Assembly (NCBI RefSeq): GCF_030704305.1
Contig: NZ_CP131935.1
Location: 4,402,001-4,466,000, forward strand
Length of the DNA stretch: 64,000 nt
Direction of reading: 5' to 3'
Source of the DNA: Massilia sp. R2A-15
GTDB taxonomy: Bacteria > Pseudomonadota > Gammaproteobacteria > Burkholderiales > Burkholderiaceae_D
A program made the position numbers and the translations under genes. This document shows positions 1 to 7,514 of this stretch, one piece after another. The notes below the pieces were generated by a model. The model did no database searches. It saw only the letters and a list, made by a program, of their open reading frames with translations, and was not told the DNA's origin. Position 1 is the first letter of the stretch. Each line of letters starts with the position of its first letter.

Positions 1-245
1 GCGCAGCCGTAATGTTCCTGCAGCGCCGCGTTGCCGCCGCAATGATCCGAATGCATGTGGGTGTTGACCAGCAGGTCGAGTTTGCGCTCTCCCAGCGCAT
101 GGCGCACCAGCGCCAGCGTCTGCGGCGCGTGCGTGACGTAGCCGCTGTCGACCAGCGCGGTCTCGTCGCGGCCGATGAAGAGGATGTTGTTGGCGGAGAG
201 CCAGCCGCGCTCGAAGATGCGCATCGAGGGCGGCAGCTTGCTCAT
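1..245 (-). CDS. MBL-fold metallo-hydrolase (3' end outside window)
   Basis: Partial gene; the visible 81 codons are the N-terminus. The sequence NTHMHSDHCGGN gives the metallo-beta-lactamase zinc motif HxHxDH at His63, His65, Asp67 and His68, after the usual first beta-strand aspartate in LVDSG (Asp33). The family covers hydrolases such as glyoxalase II-like and lactonase-like enzymes; the substrate cannot be told from this fragment. The start ATG overlaps the stop of the upstream gene by four bases (ATGA), so it is the last visible gene of a leftward operon with the PH-like membrane protein and the DUF1289 gene. Confidence 0.85.
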   Translation of the reverse strand, partial: MSKLPPSMRIFERGWLSANNILFIGRDETALVDSGYVTHAPQTLALVRHALGERKLDLLVNTHMHSDHCGGNAALQEHYGC

Positions 246-685
246 TTCTTCATCTGGAAAGCTAGCGAGATCTTCGCGAATTCCACCAGCAGCGCGCGCG
301 AGCCGCCGTTGAAGGTGGTGAACGAATTGCCGGTCCTGACGACCATCCGCGGCGGGAACAGCCAGCTCAGATACGGGATGCCGATCATCTTCGCGCCGCG
401 CACGTCGCGCCACGCCACCTGCTTGTCCATCACCCAGCTCTGGCGGATGCCTTCAGCGTCGATGGTGGTGCGCGAGCGCAGGAACCAGTAATAACTAAGC
501 AGCAGCAGCGAGGTCGCGCCGACCAGCAGCACCTTCGCGCCGAAGCCGTAGCCGAACAGCGGGAAGCGCAGCGCGATGCTGGCGCCGTAACCGAGCAGCA
601 CCAGCGTGATGAAGGTCGCGACAATCTTGAAGCCGCCGCCGTAGGCCGGGCCGGTGACCGCGGCGGCCGGTTGATAGAACTGCAT
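242..685 (-). CDS. Membrane protein with PH-like C-terminal domain, unknown function
   Basis: 147 residues. Two hydrophobic segments at about 19-40 and 49-69 form a helical hairpin. A soluble C-terminal part follows (TIDAEGIRQSW, then VAWRDV), which resembles bacterial PH-like (bPH) domains found after paired membrane helices. I do not recognise a named family with certainty. It starts directly after the stop of the DUF1289 gene and its stop overlaps the MBL start, so the three are translated from one message. Confidence 0.7.
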   Translation of the reverse strand: MQFYQPAAAVTGPAYGGGFKIVATFITLVLLGYGASIALRFPLFGYGFGAKVLLVGATSLLLLSYYWFLRSRTTIDAEGIRQSWVMDKQVAWRDVRGAKMIGIPYLSWLFPPRMVVRTGNSFTTFNGGSRALLVEFAKISLAFQMKK

Positions 686-889
686 CTAGCGGAACTCCAT
701 GTCGGCTTCGCGGCGCCGGATTTCGGCCCACACCGCGCGTTTGTAATCGTCGCCGGCGCCGCCCCACTTCACGATCTCGTCGATCGTGCGCAGGCAGCCG
801 CGGCACAGGCCCGTGTCGGGCGCCATCTCGCACAGGCTGATGCAGGGCGATGGCACCGGGGTTTGCTGTTCTGGCAATTCTGAATTCAT
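686..889 (-). CDS. DUF1289 family small cysteine protein
   Basis: 67 residues. It shows the DUF1289 pattern: SPCISLC near the start, then GLCRGCLRTIDEI, with four cysteines likely to bind a metal, and a basic C-terminus. I chose ATG 889 because everything upstream in this frame is the antisense of the RHH regulator region. It is the first gene of the leftward operon and abuts the next start with no gap. The molecular role of DUF1289 proteins is not established. Confidence 0.8.
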   Translation of the reverse strand: MNSELPEQQTPVPSPCISLCEMAPDTGLCRGCLRTIDEIVKWGGAGDDYKRAVWAEIRRREADMEFR

Positions 890-923
890 GGCCGCCAGAT
901 TAGCGCATTCAATCGAATCGCGC

Positions 924-951
924 TTGACCTGAAATCTTTCAGGGGTACAAT
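924..951 (+). promoter_or_regulatory. Sigma70-type promoter for the RHH regulator/esterase pair
   Basis: TTGACC (924-929) and TACAAT (946-951) are separated by 16 bases and sit about 40 bases upstream of the RHH regulator start. They also lie between divergent genes. Confidence 0.6.
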
Positions 952-991
952 ACCATCCATGCAGATGGTGGATGGATGCCACGAGGATGAT

Positions 992-1405
992 ATGGGGACA
1001 ATGGACGACTTCAAACCGAAAAATGATTCGGAAAAAATTACGATCAATCTCGGCCTGATCGATTTGGGTCAAATCGACTTGCTGGTGAACGAGGGCTTTT
1101 ATTCGAACCGGACGGACCTGATCCGCACGGCGATTCGAAACCAGCTCAACACCCATGCCGATGTGGTGAGGCAGACCGTTGCGCGCAAAAGCCTGGTGCT
1201 CGGCATGCATCACTACACCAAAGCGGACCTGGAAACCGCGCTCGCCGCGGGCGAAAAGCTGCACATCCAGGTGCTCGGCATGGCAAGTATCGCCAGCGAC
1301 GTGACGGCCGAACTGGCCGTGGCGACGATCGAATCGATCTATGTGCTTGGCTCCCTTCACGCCAGCAAGGCGGTGAAGGCGGCACTGGCCGGCCGCATTC
1401 TTTGA
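992..1405 (+). CDS. CopG/RHH-type regulator
   Basis: 137 residues from ATG 992, which has a GAGG Shine-Dalgarno five bases upstream; an in-frame ATG at 959 lies closer to the promoter and lacks one. The N-terminal part (KITINLGLIDLGQIDLLV, then SNRTDLIRTAI) is a ribbon-helix-helix: a beta strand followed by two helices, as in CopG/NikR. The C-terminal ~80 residues contain a histidine pair (GMHHY) and may be a sensor or oligomerisation part. It lies 23 bases before the esterase gene and probably controls it and itself. Confidence 0.75.
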   Translation: MGTMDDFKPKNDSEKITINLGLIDLGQIDLLVNEGFYSNRTDLIRTAIRNQLNTHADVVRQTVARKSLVLGMHHYTKADLETALAAGEKLHIQVLGMASIASDVTAELAVATIESIYVLGSLHASKAVKAALAGRIL

Positions 1406-1428
1406 TGCGACGACAATAAGGAACACTC

Positions 1429-2631
1429 ATGAAACTGAACGACAAACTCTTTGCCGGCATGCGCCTGGCAACCCGCACCCTGCTTGCGCAGGGACCGGCC
1501 GTAGCGACGTCGGCGATTCAGAAGGTGTTGAAAGGCGGCGCCGCCAGGGCCGCGAACGAAGCCCCGCCGATGCGGGACATCAATCCGCCGCCGGCCGCCA
1601 GCCGCGCGGCGCCGCCCCCTCCCCCGCCTCAACCGCAGGCGCCGGACGTCGCCGCGATGATGCGCGAGCTGGTGCCGGAGATGATGGCGAACCTCGATAG
1701 CGCGGGCGGAGCGGCCTTCAAGATGCCCAATTTCGAGATGCCCTCGTTCGACCTGTCCGGCGCGATGGGCGCGCGGGCGCCGGCCGAAGCGCTGCCGGGC
1801 AGGTTCATCGACGGCAGCCATACCAACGCCGCCGGCACGCGCAGCTACAAGTTGTATGTCCCCGCTAGCTACACGAGCGAAAAGGCCGTGCCGCTGGTGG
1901 TGATGCTGCACGGCTGTACCCAGGATCCGGTCGATTTCGCCAGCGGCACGCAGATGAACCAGCTGGCCGAGGAGATGGGCTGCCTGGTGGTGTATCCGGC
2001 GCAGTCGCAGCAGGCCAATGCGCAGCGCTGCTGGAACTGGTTCTCCGCGGTGGACCAGAAGCGCGACCAGGGCGAGCCGTCTATCATCGCCGGAATCACG
2101 CGCGACGTGAAGGCCAGCCACCGGGTCGATGACAGCCAGGTGTATGTCGCGGGCCTGTCGGCCGGCGGCGCGATGGCGACCATCATGGGGACGCTGTATC
2201 CGGAACTGTATGCGGCGGTCGGCGTGCATTCGGGGCTGCCGTTCGCGTCGGCGCACGACCTGCCGTCGGCGCTGGCGGCGATGAAGGGCAAGTTCGGCAA
2301 GCCGCAGGCGCCGGGCACGGCAATTCCGATCATCGTGTTTCACGGCGACCGCGATACGACGGTGCATCCGGCGAATGGCGACGAGCTGATCGCGCGCGGC
2401 AGGCACAAGGCGGCGAAGGAGGTCGAAGTCGAGCCGGGGCGGGTGCCGGACGGGCATGCGTACACGCGCACGGTGCACAAGCATCCGGACGGGACGCCGC
2501 ATGCGGAGCAGTGGCTGATTCACGGCGCCGGCCATGCGTGGTCGGGCGGCAGCGCGCGCGGCAGCTACACCGACGGCAAGGGGCCGGATGCGAGCCGCGA
2601 GATGATGCGCTTCTTCCAGACCAAGCGCTGA
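1429..2631 (+). CDS. PHB-depolymerase-family esterase
   Basis: 400 residues. An alpha/beta hydrolase of the LpqC/PHB depolymerase esterase family: oxyanion-hole segment LHGCTQDP (about 160-167), nucleophile elbow GLSAGG with Ser244, a later FHGDRDTTV (acid) and HGAGHAW (catalytic His). The N-terminal ~120 residues are low complexity and proline/alanine rich with no clear signal peptide; such N-termini occur on intracellular PHB-granule or polyester hydrolases. The Shine-Dalgarno AAGGAA precedes the ATG. It is likely cotranscribed with the RHH regulator. The substrate (short-chain polyhydroxyalkanoate or another ester) is inferred from the family only. Confidence 0.85.
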   Translation: MKLNDKLFAGMRLATRTLLAQGPAVATSAIQKVLKGGAARAANEAPPMRDINPPPAASRAAPPPPPPQPQAPDVAAMMRELVPEMMANLDSAGGAAFKMPNFEMPSFDLSGAMGARAPAEALPGRFIDGSHTNAAGTRSYKLYVPASYTSEKAVPLVVMLHGCTQDPVDFASGTQMNQLAEEMGCLVVYPAQSQQANAQRCWNWFSAVDQKRDQGEPSIIAGITRDVKASHRVDDSQVYVAGLSAGGAMATIMGTLYPELYAAVGVHSGLPFASAHDLPSALAAMKGKFGKPQAPGTAIPIIVFHGDRDTTVHPANGDELIARGRHKAAKEVEVEPGRVPDGHAYTRTVHKHPDGTPHAEQWLIHGAGHAWSGGSARGSYTDGKGPDASREMMRFFQTKR

Positions 2632-2638
2632 TCCGCCT

Positions 2639-2739
2639 GTCGTTCCAGCGAAGGCTGGAACCTATGCTGAATATATTTGACGACGCAAGTTTTTCTGGCC
2701 TGCGAACTCAGTATGGGTTCCTGCCTTCGCAGGAACGAC
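2639..2739. repeat. REP-doublet-like element, copy 1
   Basis: A ~100-bp intergenic element with a hairpin at each end. The left hairpin begins GTCGTTCC and contains GCGAAGGC; the right end reads GGTTCC then CCTTCGC and closes with GGAACGAC, so the ends are inverted. Related copies are at 7394-7495 and 56513-56601. It sits just after the esterase stop, between convergent genes. Confidence 0.75.
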
Positions 2740-2744
2740 GGCCT

Positions 2745-3011
2745 TTATTTGCGGCTCTCGAAGTACCACTTCATGCCGAGAATGCTCATCGCCAGCAGCA
2801 AAGTGACGCCGTTCGCCAGCACGATCGGCCAGGCGCCCAGCGCCAGCCCGTAAAAGAACCACAGCGCGATGCCGATGATGAACGTCAGGTACATCCCCGT
2901 CGATATCCCCGGCGCGCCGCGCTGGCGCCACACCATCAGCACCTGCGGCACGAACGAGCAGGTGGTCAGTGTGGCAGCCGCAAAGCCGATGTAGTCGATA
3001 TTAAAATTCAT
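2745..3011 (-). CDS. SemiSWEET-type PQ-loop sugar transporter
   Basis: 88 residues, the usual SemiSWEET size, with three hydrophobic helices and the PQ motif in the first helix (SFVPQVLMVW). SemiSWEETs form dimers that move small sugars across the inner membrane. The start overlaps the stop of the CWC gene (ATGA), so it is the fourth gene of the ECF-sigma operon. Why a sugar facilitator is tied to an ECF unit is unclear. Confidence 0.85.
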   Translation of the reverse strand: MNFNIDYIGFAAATLTTCSFVPQVLMVWRQRGAPGISTGMYLTFIIGIALWFFYGLALGAWPIVLANGVTLLLAMSILGMKWYFESRK

Positions 3012-3205
3012 TCACTGTCCGGTAAATCGCGCCGCCCTCGTTCGAGTTCGGCGATATGTTGTTTGAGGCAGGCCGGGCACCAGCACGCGGCGGGCTGTCC
3101 CGGCACCGGCACCGCGGCCGGCAGCTGGGTGCACCAGCACGGGTGGCCGCCGCCATCGGCCATCGCGCAGCCGAACGGCGCGCCGCAACGCGCGCAGGTG
3201 CTCAC
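3008..3205 (-). CDS. Cysteine-rich CWC family protein (GTG start)
   Basis: 65 residues. Cysteine pairs CARCG, PCWC, CWCPAC match the cysteine-rich CWC family, a likely zinc-binding fold of unknown role. The GTG start overlaps the stop of the zf-HC2 gene (GTGA). An ATG further upstream in frame would run through that gene, so GTG is preferred. The stop overlaps the SemiSWEET start. Confidence 0.75.
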   Translation of the reverse strand: MSTCARCGAPFGCAMADGGGHPCWCTQLPAAVPVPGQPAACWCPACLKQHIAELERGRRDLPDSE

Positions 3206-3399
3206 GGCGGCGGCCCTTGCCGCATCGCGCGGCGCAGCAGGTCCATCTGGCCGCTGAAGCGGGTGCAGGCGACGCATACCCACAGGTGCAGGCGCACGCG
3301 GGTACGCTCGACCAGCGACAGGTCGCGGTCGAGCCCTTCCGACACCAGCCGGTGCACTTCGCGGCAGGTCGGCTTCCAGCCTGTTCGTTGTTCTTCCAT
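3202..3399 (-). CDS. zf-HC2 putative anti-sigma factor
   Basis: 65 residues. The arrangement CREVHRLVSEG...HLWVCVAC (His-x3-Cys-x2-Cys with an upstream Cys) is the ZAS zinc finger of anti-sigma factors. It has no transmembrane segment, so it would be a soluble ZAS-type anti-sigma that could respond to redox or metal state. It starts 11 bases after the ECF sigma gene with a GGAAAG ribosome site, the usual order for a sigma/anti-sigma pair. Confidence 0.85.
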   Translation of the reverse strand: MEEQRTGWKPTCREVHRLVSEGLDRDLSLVERTRVRLHLWVCVACTRFSGQMDLLRRAMRQGPPP

Positions 3400-3410
3400 T
3401 GTCTTTCCGT

Positions 3411-3974
3411 TCACGTCGCGCTGCCGAACCAGTTCAGGTCCAGGCATTCGCGCAGGCGCAACCTCGCACGGTACAGGATCACCCATACATTAGACGCGCT
3501 GACCGACAATTCCTTACAAATTTCGTCGGTGTCGAATTCGAGCCACTCGCGCATCATGAACACGCGCGCGGCCTGCGCCGGCAGCTTGTCGAGGCACACC
3601 TCGAGCACGCGGAAGAAATCCTTCTGCTCCAGCGTTCCGTCCGGGTCGCCCCAGTCGCGCGGCATCTCGCGGGTGTGGCCGTCGGCGGCGAACAGCGCAT
3701 CGACCAGCTCCTCGCCCGCGTCGTCGACGTCGAACTGGCGCTCGCGCCCGCCCTGGCGCAGCGCGTCGATGATCTTGAACTTCAAAATGCCCGTCACATA
3801 GGTGCGCAGCGACGACTGGCCGCGAAAGCTGTCGGGCTTTTCCAGCACCGCGATCAGCGCGTCCTGCACCGCGTCCTCGGCCTGGGCGTCGTTACGAAGC
3901 TGCAACTGTGCAAACCTCACAAGCTGGGGCCGCAGCGCTTCGAGCTGTGCGTGGAGTGTGCGGGTGGCGCTCAT
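3411..3974 (-). CDS. ECF-type RNA polymerase sigma factor
   Basis: 187 residues, ECF size. Region 2 covers [15 protein letters not shown] and the strand-opening part [15 protein letters not shown]; region 4 is the C-terminal HTH ([18 protein letters not shown]). The acidic linker between them is long. It forms an overlapping operon with the zf-HC2, CWC and SemiSWEET genes and is divergent from argB. It belongs to the zf-HC2-partnered group known in beta-proteobacteria; the target regulon is not visible here. Confidence 0.9.
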   Translation of the reverse strand: MSATRTLHAQLEALRPQLVRFAQLQLRNDAQAEDAVQDALIAVLEKPDSFRGQSSLRTYVTGILKFKIIDALRQGGRERQFDVDDAGEELVDALFAADGHTREMPRDWGDPDGTLEQKDFFRVLEVCLDKLPAQAARVFMMREWLEFDTDEICKELSVSASNVWVILYRARLRLRECLDLNWFGSAT

Positions 3975-4001
3975 ATCCGGCTTACATTAGCGGATCGGGA
4001 A

Positions 4002-4029
4002 TTAAAATACAACAAGATCACCATATAAT
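4002..4029 (+). promoter_or_regulatory. Probable argB promoter
   Basis: A perfect TATAAT (4024-4029) follows a weak -35 TTAAAA (4002-4007) with a 16-base spacer. An in-frame ATG at 4028 falls inside this -10 and so is not the argB start. Confidence 0.55.
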
Positions 4030-4087
4030 GGCCCCAGACACGGCTCGCTTGCCTGTAAAATCTCGTCAAATTAAATTTGGACCTGCC

Positions 4088-5014
4088 ATGACCGCTGCCC
4101 TTCCCCCTCTCACCACCGAACAGCAAAACGACCTGGCTGCGGTTTCGCCGCAGATCAAGGCGCAAATCCTGGCCGAGGCCCTGCCGTACATCCGTAATTT
4201 CCACGGCAAGACCATCGTCATCAAATACGGCGGCAACGCCATGACCGACGAGCGCCTGAAGCACGGCTTCGCGCGCGACGTGATCCTGCTGAAACTGGTG
4301 GGCATGAATCCGGTCGTGGTGCACGGCGGCGGCCCGCAGATCGACAACGCGCTGAAAAAAATCGGCAAGCAGGGCACCTTCGTGCAGGGCATGCGCATCA
4401 CCGACGAAGAGACCATGGAAGTGGTCGAGTGGGTGCTGGGCGGCGAAGTCCAGCAGGACATCGTCATGCTGATCAATCACTACGGCGGCCAGGCTGTCGG
4501 CCTGACCGGCAAGGACGGCGGCTTGATCCGCGCGCGCCGCATGTCGATGCCGGACCGCGAGAAGCCGGGCGAATTCCTCGACATCGGCTTCGTCGGCGAG
4601 ATCGACGCGATCAACCCGGCCGTGGTCAAGGCGCTGCAGGACGACGCCTTCATTCCGATCATTTCGCCGATCGGCTTCGGCCAGGATGGCCAGGCGTACA
4701 ACATCAACGCCGACGTCGTCGCGGGCAAGATCGCGGAAATCCTGAAAGCCGAAAAGCTGATCATGATGACCAACATCGCCGGCGTGCAGGACAAGAAGGG
4801 CAATCTGGTGACCGACCTGTCGGCGCGCGAGATCGACGAGATGTTCGCCGACGGCACCATCTCCGGCGGCATGCTGCCTAAAATTTCATCGGCGCTGGAC
4901 GCAGCCAAGTCGGGCGTGAACACGGTTCACATCATCGACGGCCGCATCGAGCACTCATTGCTGCTGGAAGTCTTGACCGAACAGGCTTTTGGCACTATGA
5001 TCCGGTCGCACTAA
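4088..5014 (+). CDS. argB: Acetylglutamate kinase
   Basis: 308 residues. The second step of arginine synthesis: ATP-dependent phosphorylation of N-acetyl-L-glutamate, cytoplasmic. Glycine-rich substrate loop VIKYGGNAM (about 44-52), VVHGGGPQI, and the C-terminal [16 protein letters not shown] typical of arginine-sensitive enzymes. The ~30-residue N-terminal helix before the first strand is the segment that makes hexameric, arginine-inhibited NAGKs, so feedback inhibition is likely (family inference). ATG 4088 has GGA upstream and fits family length. Confidence 0.97.
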   Translation: MTAALPPLTTEQQNDLAAVSPQIKAQILAEALPYIRNFHGKTIVIKYGGNAMTDERLKHGFARDVILLKLVGMNPVVVHGGGPQIDNALKKIGKQGTFVQGMRITDEETMEVVEWVLGGEVQQDIVMLINHYGGQAVGLTGKDGGLIRARRMSMPDREKPGEFLDIGFVGEIDAINPAVVKALQDDAFIPIISPIGFGQDGQAYNINADVVAGKIAEILKAEKLIMMTNIAGVQDKKGNLVTDLSAREIDEMFADGTISGGMLPKISSALDAAKSGVNTVHIIDGRIEHSLLLEVLTEQAFGTMIRSH

Positions 5015-5021
5015 ACATTTT

Positions 5022-5045
5022 GGCGGGGTCTCCCGCCATTATTTT
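5022..5045 (+). terminator. argB terminator
   Basis: GGCGGG / CCCGCC stem with a GTCT loop, followed by ATTATTTT. It lies directly between argB and the tRNA. Confidence 0.65.
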
Positions 5046-5047
5046 CA

Positions 5048-5122
<75 letters not shown>

Positions 5123-5144
5123 CTTCCCGCAGCACCCTCCCCTT

Positions 5145-6014
5145 TCAGTAAATTCGCTCGACGTTGATGCCGCGCGCGCGCAGCAGTTCCGGCACGCTCC
5201 GTTTGCCGATCAGGTGCAGCACGCCGATCGCCGCCACCGCCTTGTCTTCCTTCGCCAGCAGCTGCGCCAGCTTGTCGGCGAGCGCACCGTTGCGGCCATC
5301 GAGCAGGACTTCGCGGATGAAGCGGCCGGCCATCGTATTGTCGTTCTCGACACGGCGCGCCATCGCATCGAGCGCGGGCTGGTCGGCATGGCTCCAGGCC
5401 TCGGCGATCTGGCGCGCTTCGGCGGCGTGCTTGCCCGATTCGATCAGCGCCACGGTATCGGCCAGAAAGCCCCACTGCTCCTTCTCGGACAAGTTGTCGA
5501 ACAGCGCCATCTGCGAATCCACCGACTCCAGCGAGACCACTTTCGCCTTGCCGGCGCGCGCCATTTTGGCCAGCTCGCTGTCGACCGCGAGATCGGCCCG
5601 ATAGCCAAGCCTGGCGAATTCGTGCATCTCCAGGATGGTCGCGATCACCCACGGCTTGAGCGGCGCGAGGGACGCCGGATCGATGCCATCCTTCTTGAGC
5701 AGCGCCTGCAGGCGCCTCGCCAGCGCGGGCGGCGTCAAGCTGCCGGCGCGCGCCATGCCATGTTTCTGCATCGCGCTTGCGACCGCGGCAGGATCGAGCG
5801 CGGGATCGACTTCCAGCGCCAGCGTTCCCGACTCGGCGACCGCGTTGGCGATGCGCGGTTCGAGCGGATAAAACCCGGGCTGGCCGGCGTGCATGGTCCC
5901 GAACAGGAACATCGAATGGGTGCCGTCACTGACCTTGAACAGCGCGCCGCGGTCGGCCGCCGAAGCGGCCAGGCAGAACAGACTGAGGAAGACCACTATA
6001 ATCTGGCGACGCAT
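5145..6014 (-). CDS. TraB/GumN family secreted protein
   Basis: 289 residues with a signal peptide (hydrophobic core VVFLSLFCLAASA). The two TraB/GumN hallmarks are present: LFGTMHAG near the N-terminus, with preceding FKVSDG, and GVLHLIGKRSVPELLR at the C-terminus. The fold is related to Tiki/erythromycin-esterase-like metallohydrolases; bacterial members are poorly characterised. Convergent with the tRNA and divergent from the HAD gene. Confidence 0.85.
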   Translation of the reverse strand: MRRQIIVVFLSLFCLAASAADRGALFKVSDGTHSMFLFGTMHAGQPGFYPLEPRIANAVAESGTLALEVDPALDPAAVASAMQKHGMARAGSLTPPALARRLQALLKKDGIDPASLAPLKPWVIATILEMHEFARLGYRADLAVDSELAKMARAGKAKVVSLESVDSQMALFDNLSEKEQWGFLADTVALIESGKHAAEARQIAEAWSHADQPALDAMARRVENDNTMAGRFIREVLLDGRNGALADKLAQLLAKEDKAVAAIGVLHLIGKRSVPELLRARGINVERIY

Positions 6015-6047
6015 TGTTTTTCTCCGATCGATTTACTGAAGCTGCCC

Positions 6048-6776
6048 GTGCCGAATCTTAACCCGTCCCCCCTCGTGTGGCTGTTCGACCTCGACAACAC
6101 GCTGCATGACGCATCGCACGCGATCTTCCCGATGATCAGCGCGAACATGAATACCTACATCGCGCGGGTGCTGGGCGACGGCGACACGCCGGCGACGCCT
6201 GAACAGGTCAACGCCGCGCGGCTGGGCTACTGGAAGCGCTACGGCGCCACGCTGCTCGGCATGATCCGCCACCACCAGGTCAGCGCGGCGGACTTCCTGC
6301 GCGAGACGCACGACCTGGCCGGCCTGCGCGAGATGATCCGCGCCGAACGGGGCCTGGAGCGCATGCTGCGCGCGCTCCCGGGCCGCAAGATCCTGCTCAC
6401 CAACGCGCCGCAGCGCTACTCGCGCGACGTAATGCGCCATCTCGGCCTGCACCGCCAGTTCTCGCACCACGTGGCGATCGAGGACATGCACGTGCACGGC
6501 CAGCTGCGTCCCAAGCCGTCGAAGCTGATGCTGCGCCGCCTGCTGCGCCGGCATGGGGTGGCCGCGCACCGCTGCGTGCTGGTCGAAGACACGCTGGCCA
6601 ACCTGCGCACCGCGCGCCAGCTCGGCGTGCGCACGGTCTGGATCACCCAGTACCTGCGCATGAGCGACCCGATCGGCACGGCGCCGCTGCCGCGGATGCT
6701 AAAACGCCCCGCTTACGTCGATGTCAAAGTAAAATCTGTCCGTCAGCTGCCCGCCCGCCTGCACCGGCTGCGCTGA
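6048..6776 (+). CDS. HAD-family pyrimidine 5'-nucleotidase-like phosphatase
   Basis: 242 residues from GTG 6048. Motif I FDLDNTLHDAS near the start, a helical cap, motif II LLTNAP, motif III Lys in KPSK, motif IV VEDTLAN. The cap and the DNTL(H/Y)xA signature match the Pyr-5-nucleotidase (YjjG-like/SDT1) HAD subgroup that dephosphorylates pyrimidine nucleoside monophosphates. No in-frame ATG exists near the N-terminus, so the GTG is the best start, though CTG codons upstream cannot be excluded. It is 33 bases before slmA, as commonly seen in beta-proteobacteria. Confidence 0.85.
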   Translation: MPNLNPSPLVWLFDLDNTLHDASHAIFPMISANMNTYIARVLGDGDTPATPEQVNAARLGYWKRYGATLLGMIRHHQVSAADFLRETHDLAGLREMIRAERGLERMLRALPGRKILLTNAPQRYSRDVMRHLGLHRQFSHHVAIEDMHVHGQLRPKPSKLMLRRLLRRHGVAAHRCVLVEDTLANLRTARQLGVRTVWITQYLRMSDPIGTAPLPRMLKRPAYVDVKVKSVRQLPARLHRLR

Positions 6777-6809
6777 ACCGCGTCCCCAACCAACCTTCAT
6801 CGAGAACAC

Positions 6810-7388
6810 ATGGCAAGCACCAAGCCGGGCCAGCGCAAACTGCAAATCCTCCAGGCCCTGGCCGGAATGCTCGAACAGCCGAAAGGCGAAAAGATCACCA
6901 CGGCGGCGCTGGCGGCGCGGCTGGACGTGTCGGAAGCGGCGCTGTACCGCCACTTCGCCAGCAAGGCGCAGATGTTCGAAGGGCTGATCGAATTCATCGA
7001 GTCGAGCGTGTTCGGCCTGATCAACCAGATCGCCGAACGCGAGGAAAGCGGCGTCGGCCAGGCCCACGCGATTTTGCAGATGCTGCTCGGTTTCGGCGCC
7101 AGCAATCCCGGCATGACGCGGGTGCTGATCGGCGATGCGCTGGTGGGCGAGGACGAGCGCCTGCAGCTGCGCATGAACCAGTTTTACGACAAGGTGGAAC
7201 TGGCGTGCAAACAGTCGCTGCGCCTGGCGGTCACGCAAGGGCATGGCGCCGAGGCCGACGTAGCCGCGCGCGCCGGCCTGCTGGTCAGCTACGTGGTCGG
7301 ACGCTGGCACCGTTTCGCCAAGAGCGGCTTCAAACAAAATCCGACCGAGGGCACGGCCCTGCAAATCTCGCTGCTGCTGGCCGCGTAA
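6810..7388 (+). CDS. slmA: Nucleoid occlusion factor SlmA
   Basis: 192 residues, TetR-family. The N-terminal HTH (TTAALAARLDVSEAALYRHF) and the following FASKAQMFEGLIEFIE match SlmA rather than general TetR proteins. So does LLGFGASNPGMTRVL in the ligand-like domain. SlmA binds specific chromosomal sites and disassembles FtsZ to stop septation over the nucleoid. Position in the origin-proximal chromosome is typical. It is followed by a REP-like element rather than a gene of its operon. Confidence 0.92.
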   Translation: MASTKPGQRKLQILQALAGMLEQPKGEKITTAALAARLDVSEAALYRHFASKAQMFEGLIEFIESSVFGLINQIAEREESGVGQAHAILQMLLGFGASNPGMTRVLIGDALVGEDERLQLRMNQFYDKVELACKQSLRLAVTQGHGAEADVAARAGLLVSYVVGRWHRFAKSGFKQNPTEGTALQISLLLAA

Positions 7389-7393
7389 CTCCT

Positions 7394-7495
7394 GTCGTTC
7401 CAGGGCTCGGCGCCCCCCTTGGCTGGAACCTATACTGAGCTTGAAATACCCGTGTCTTCAAACTCAACATGGGTTCCTGCCTTCGCAGGAACGAC
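7394..7495. repeat. REP-doublet-like element, copy 2
   Basis: Same architecture as the 2639-2739 copy: starts GTCGTTCC and ends with inverted GGAACGAC. The left hairpin is altered by a GC-rich stretch (about 7404-7420) replacing the usual GCGAAG loop. It lies between slmA and pabBC. Confidence 0.75.
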
Positions 7496-7514
7496 GTAAT
7501 TTTGATGTATCGCC

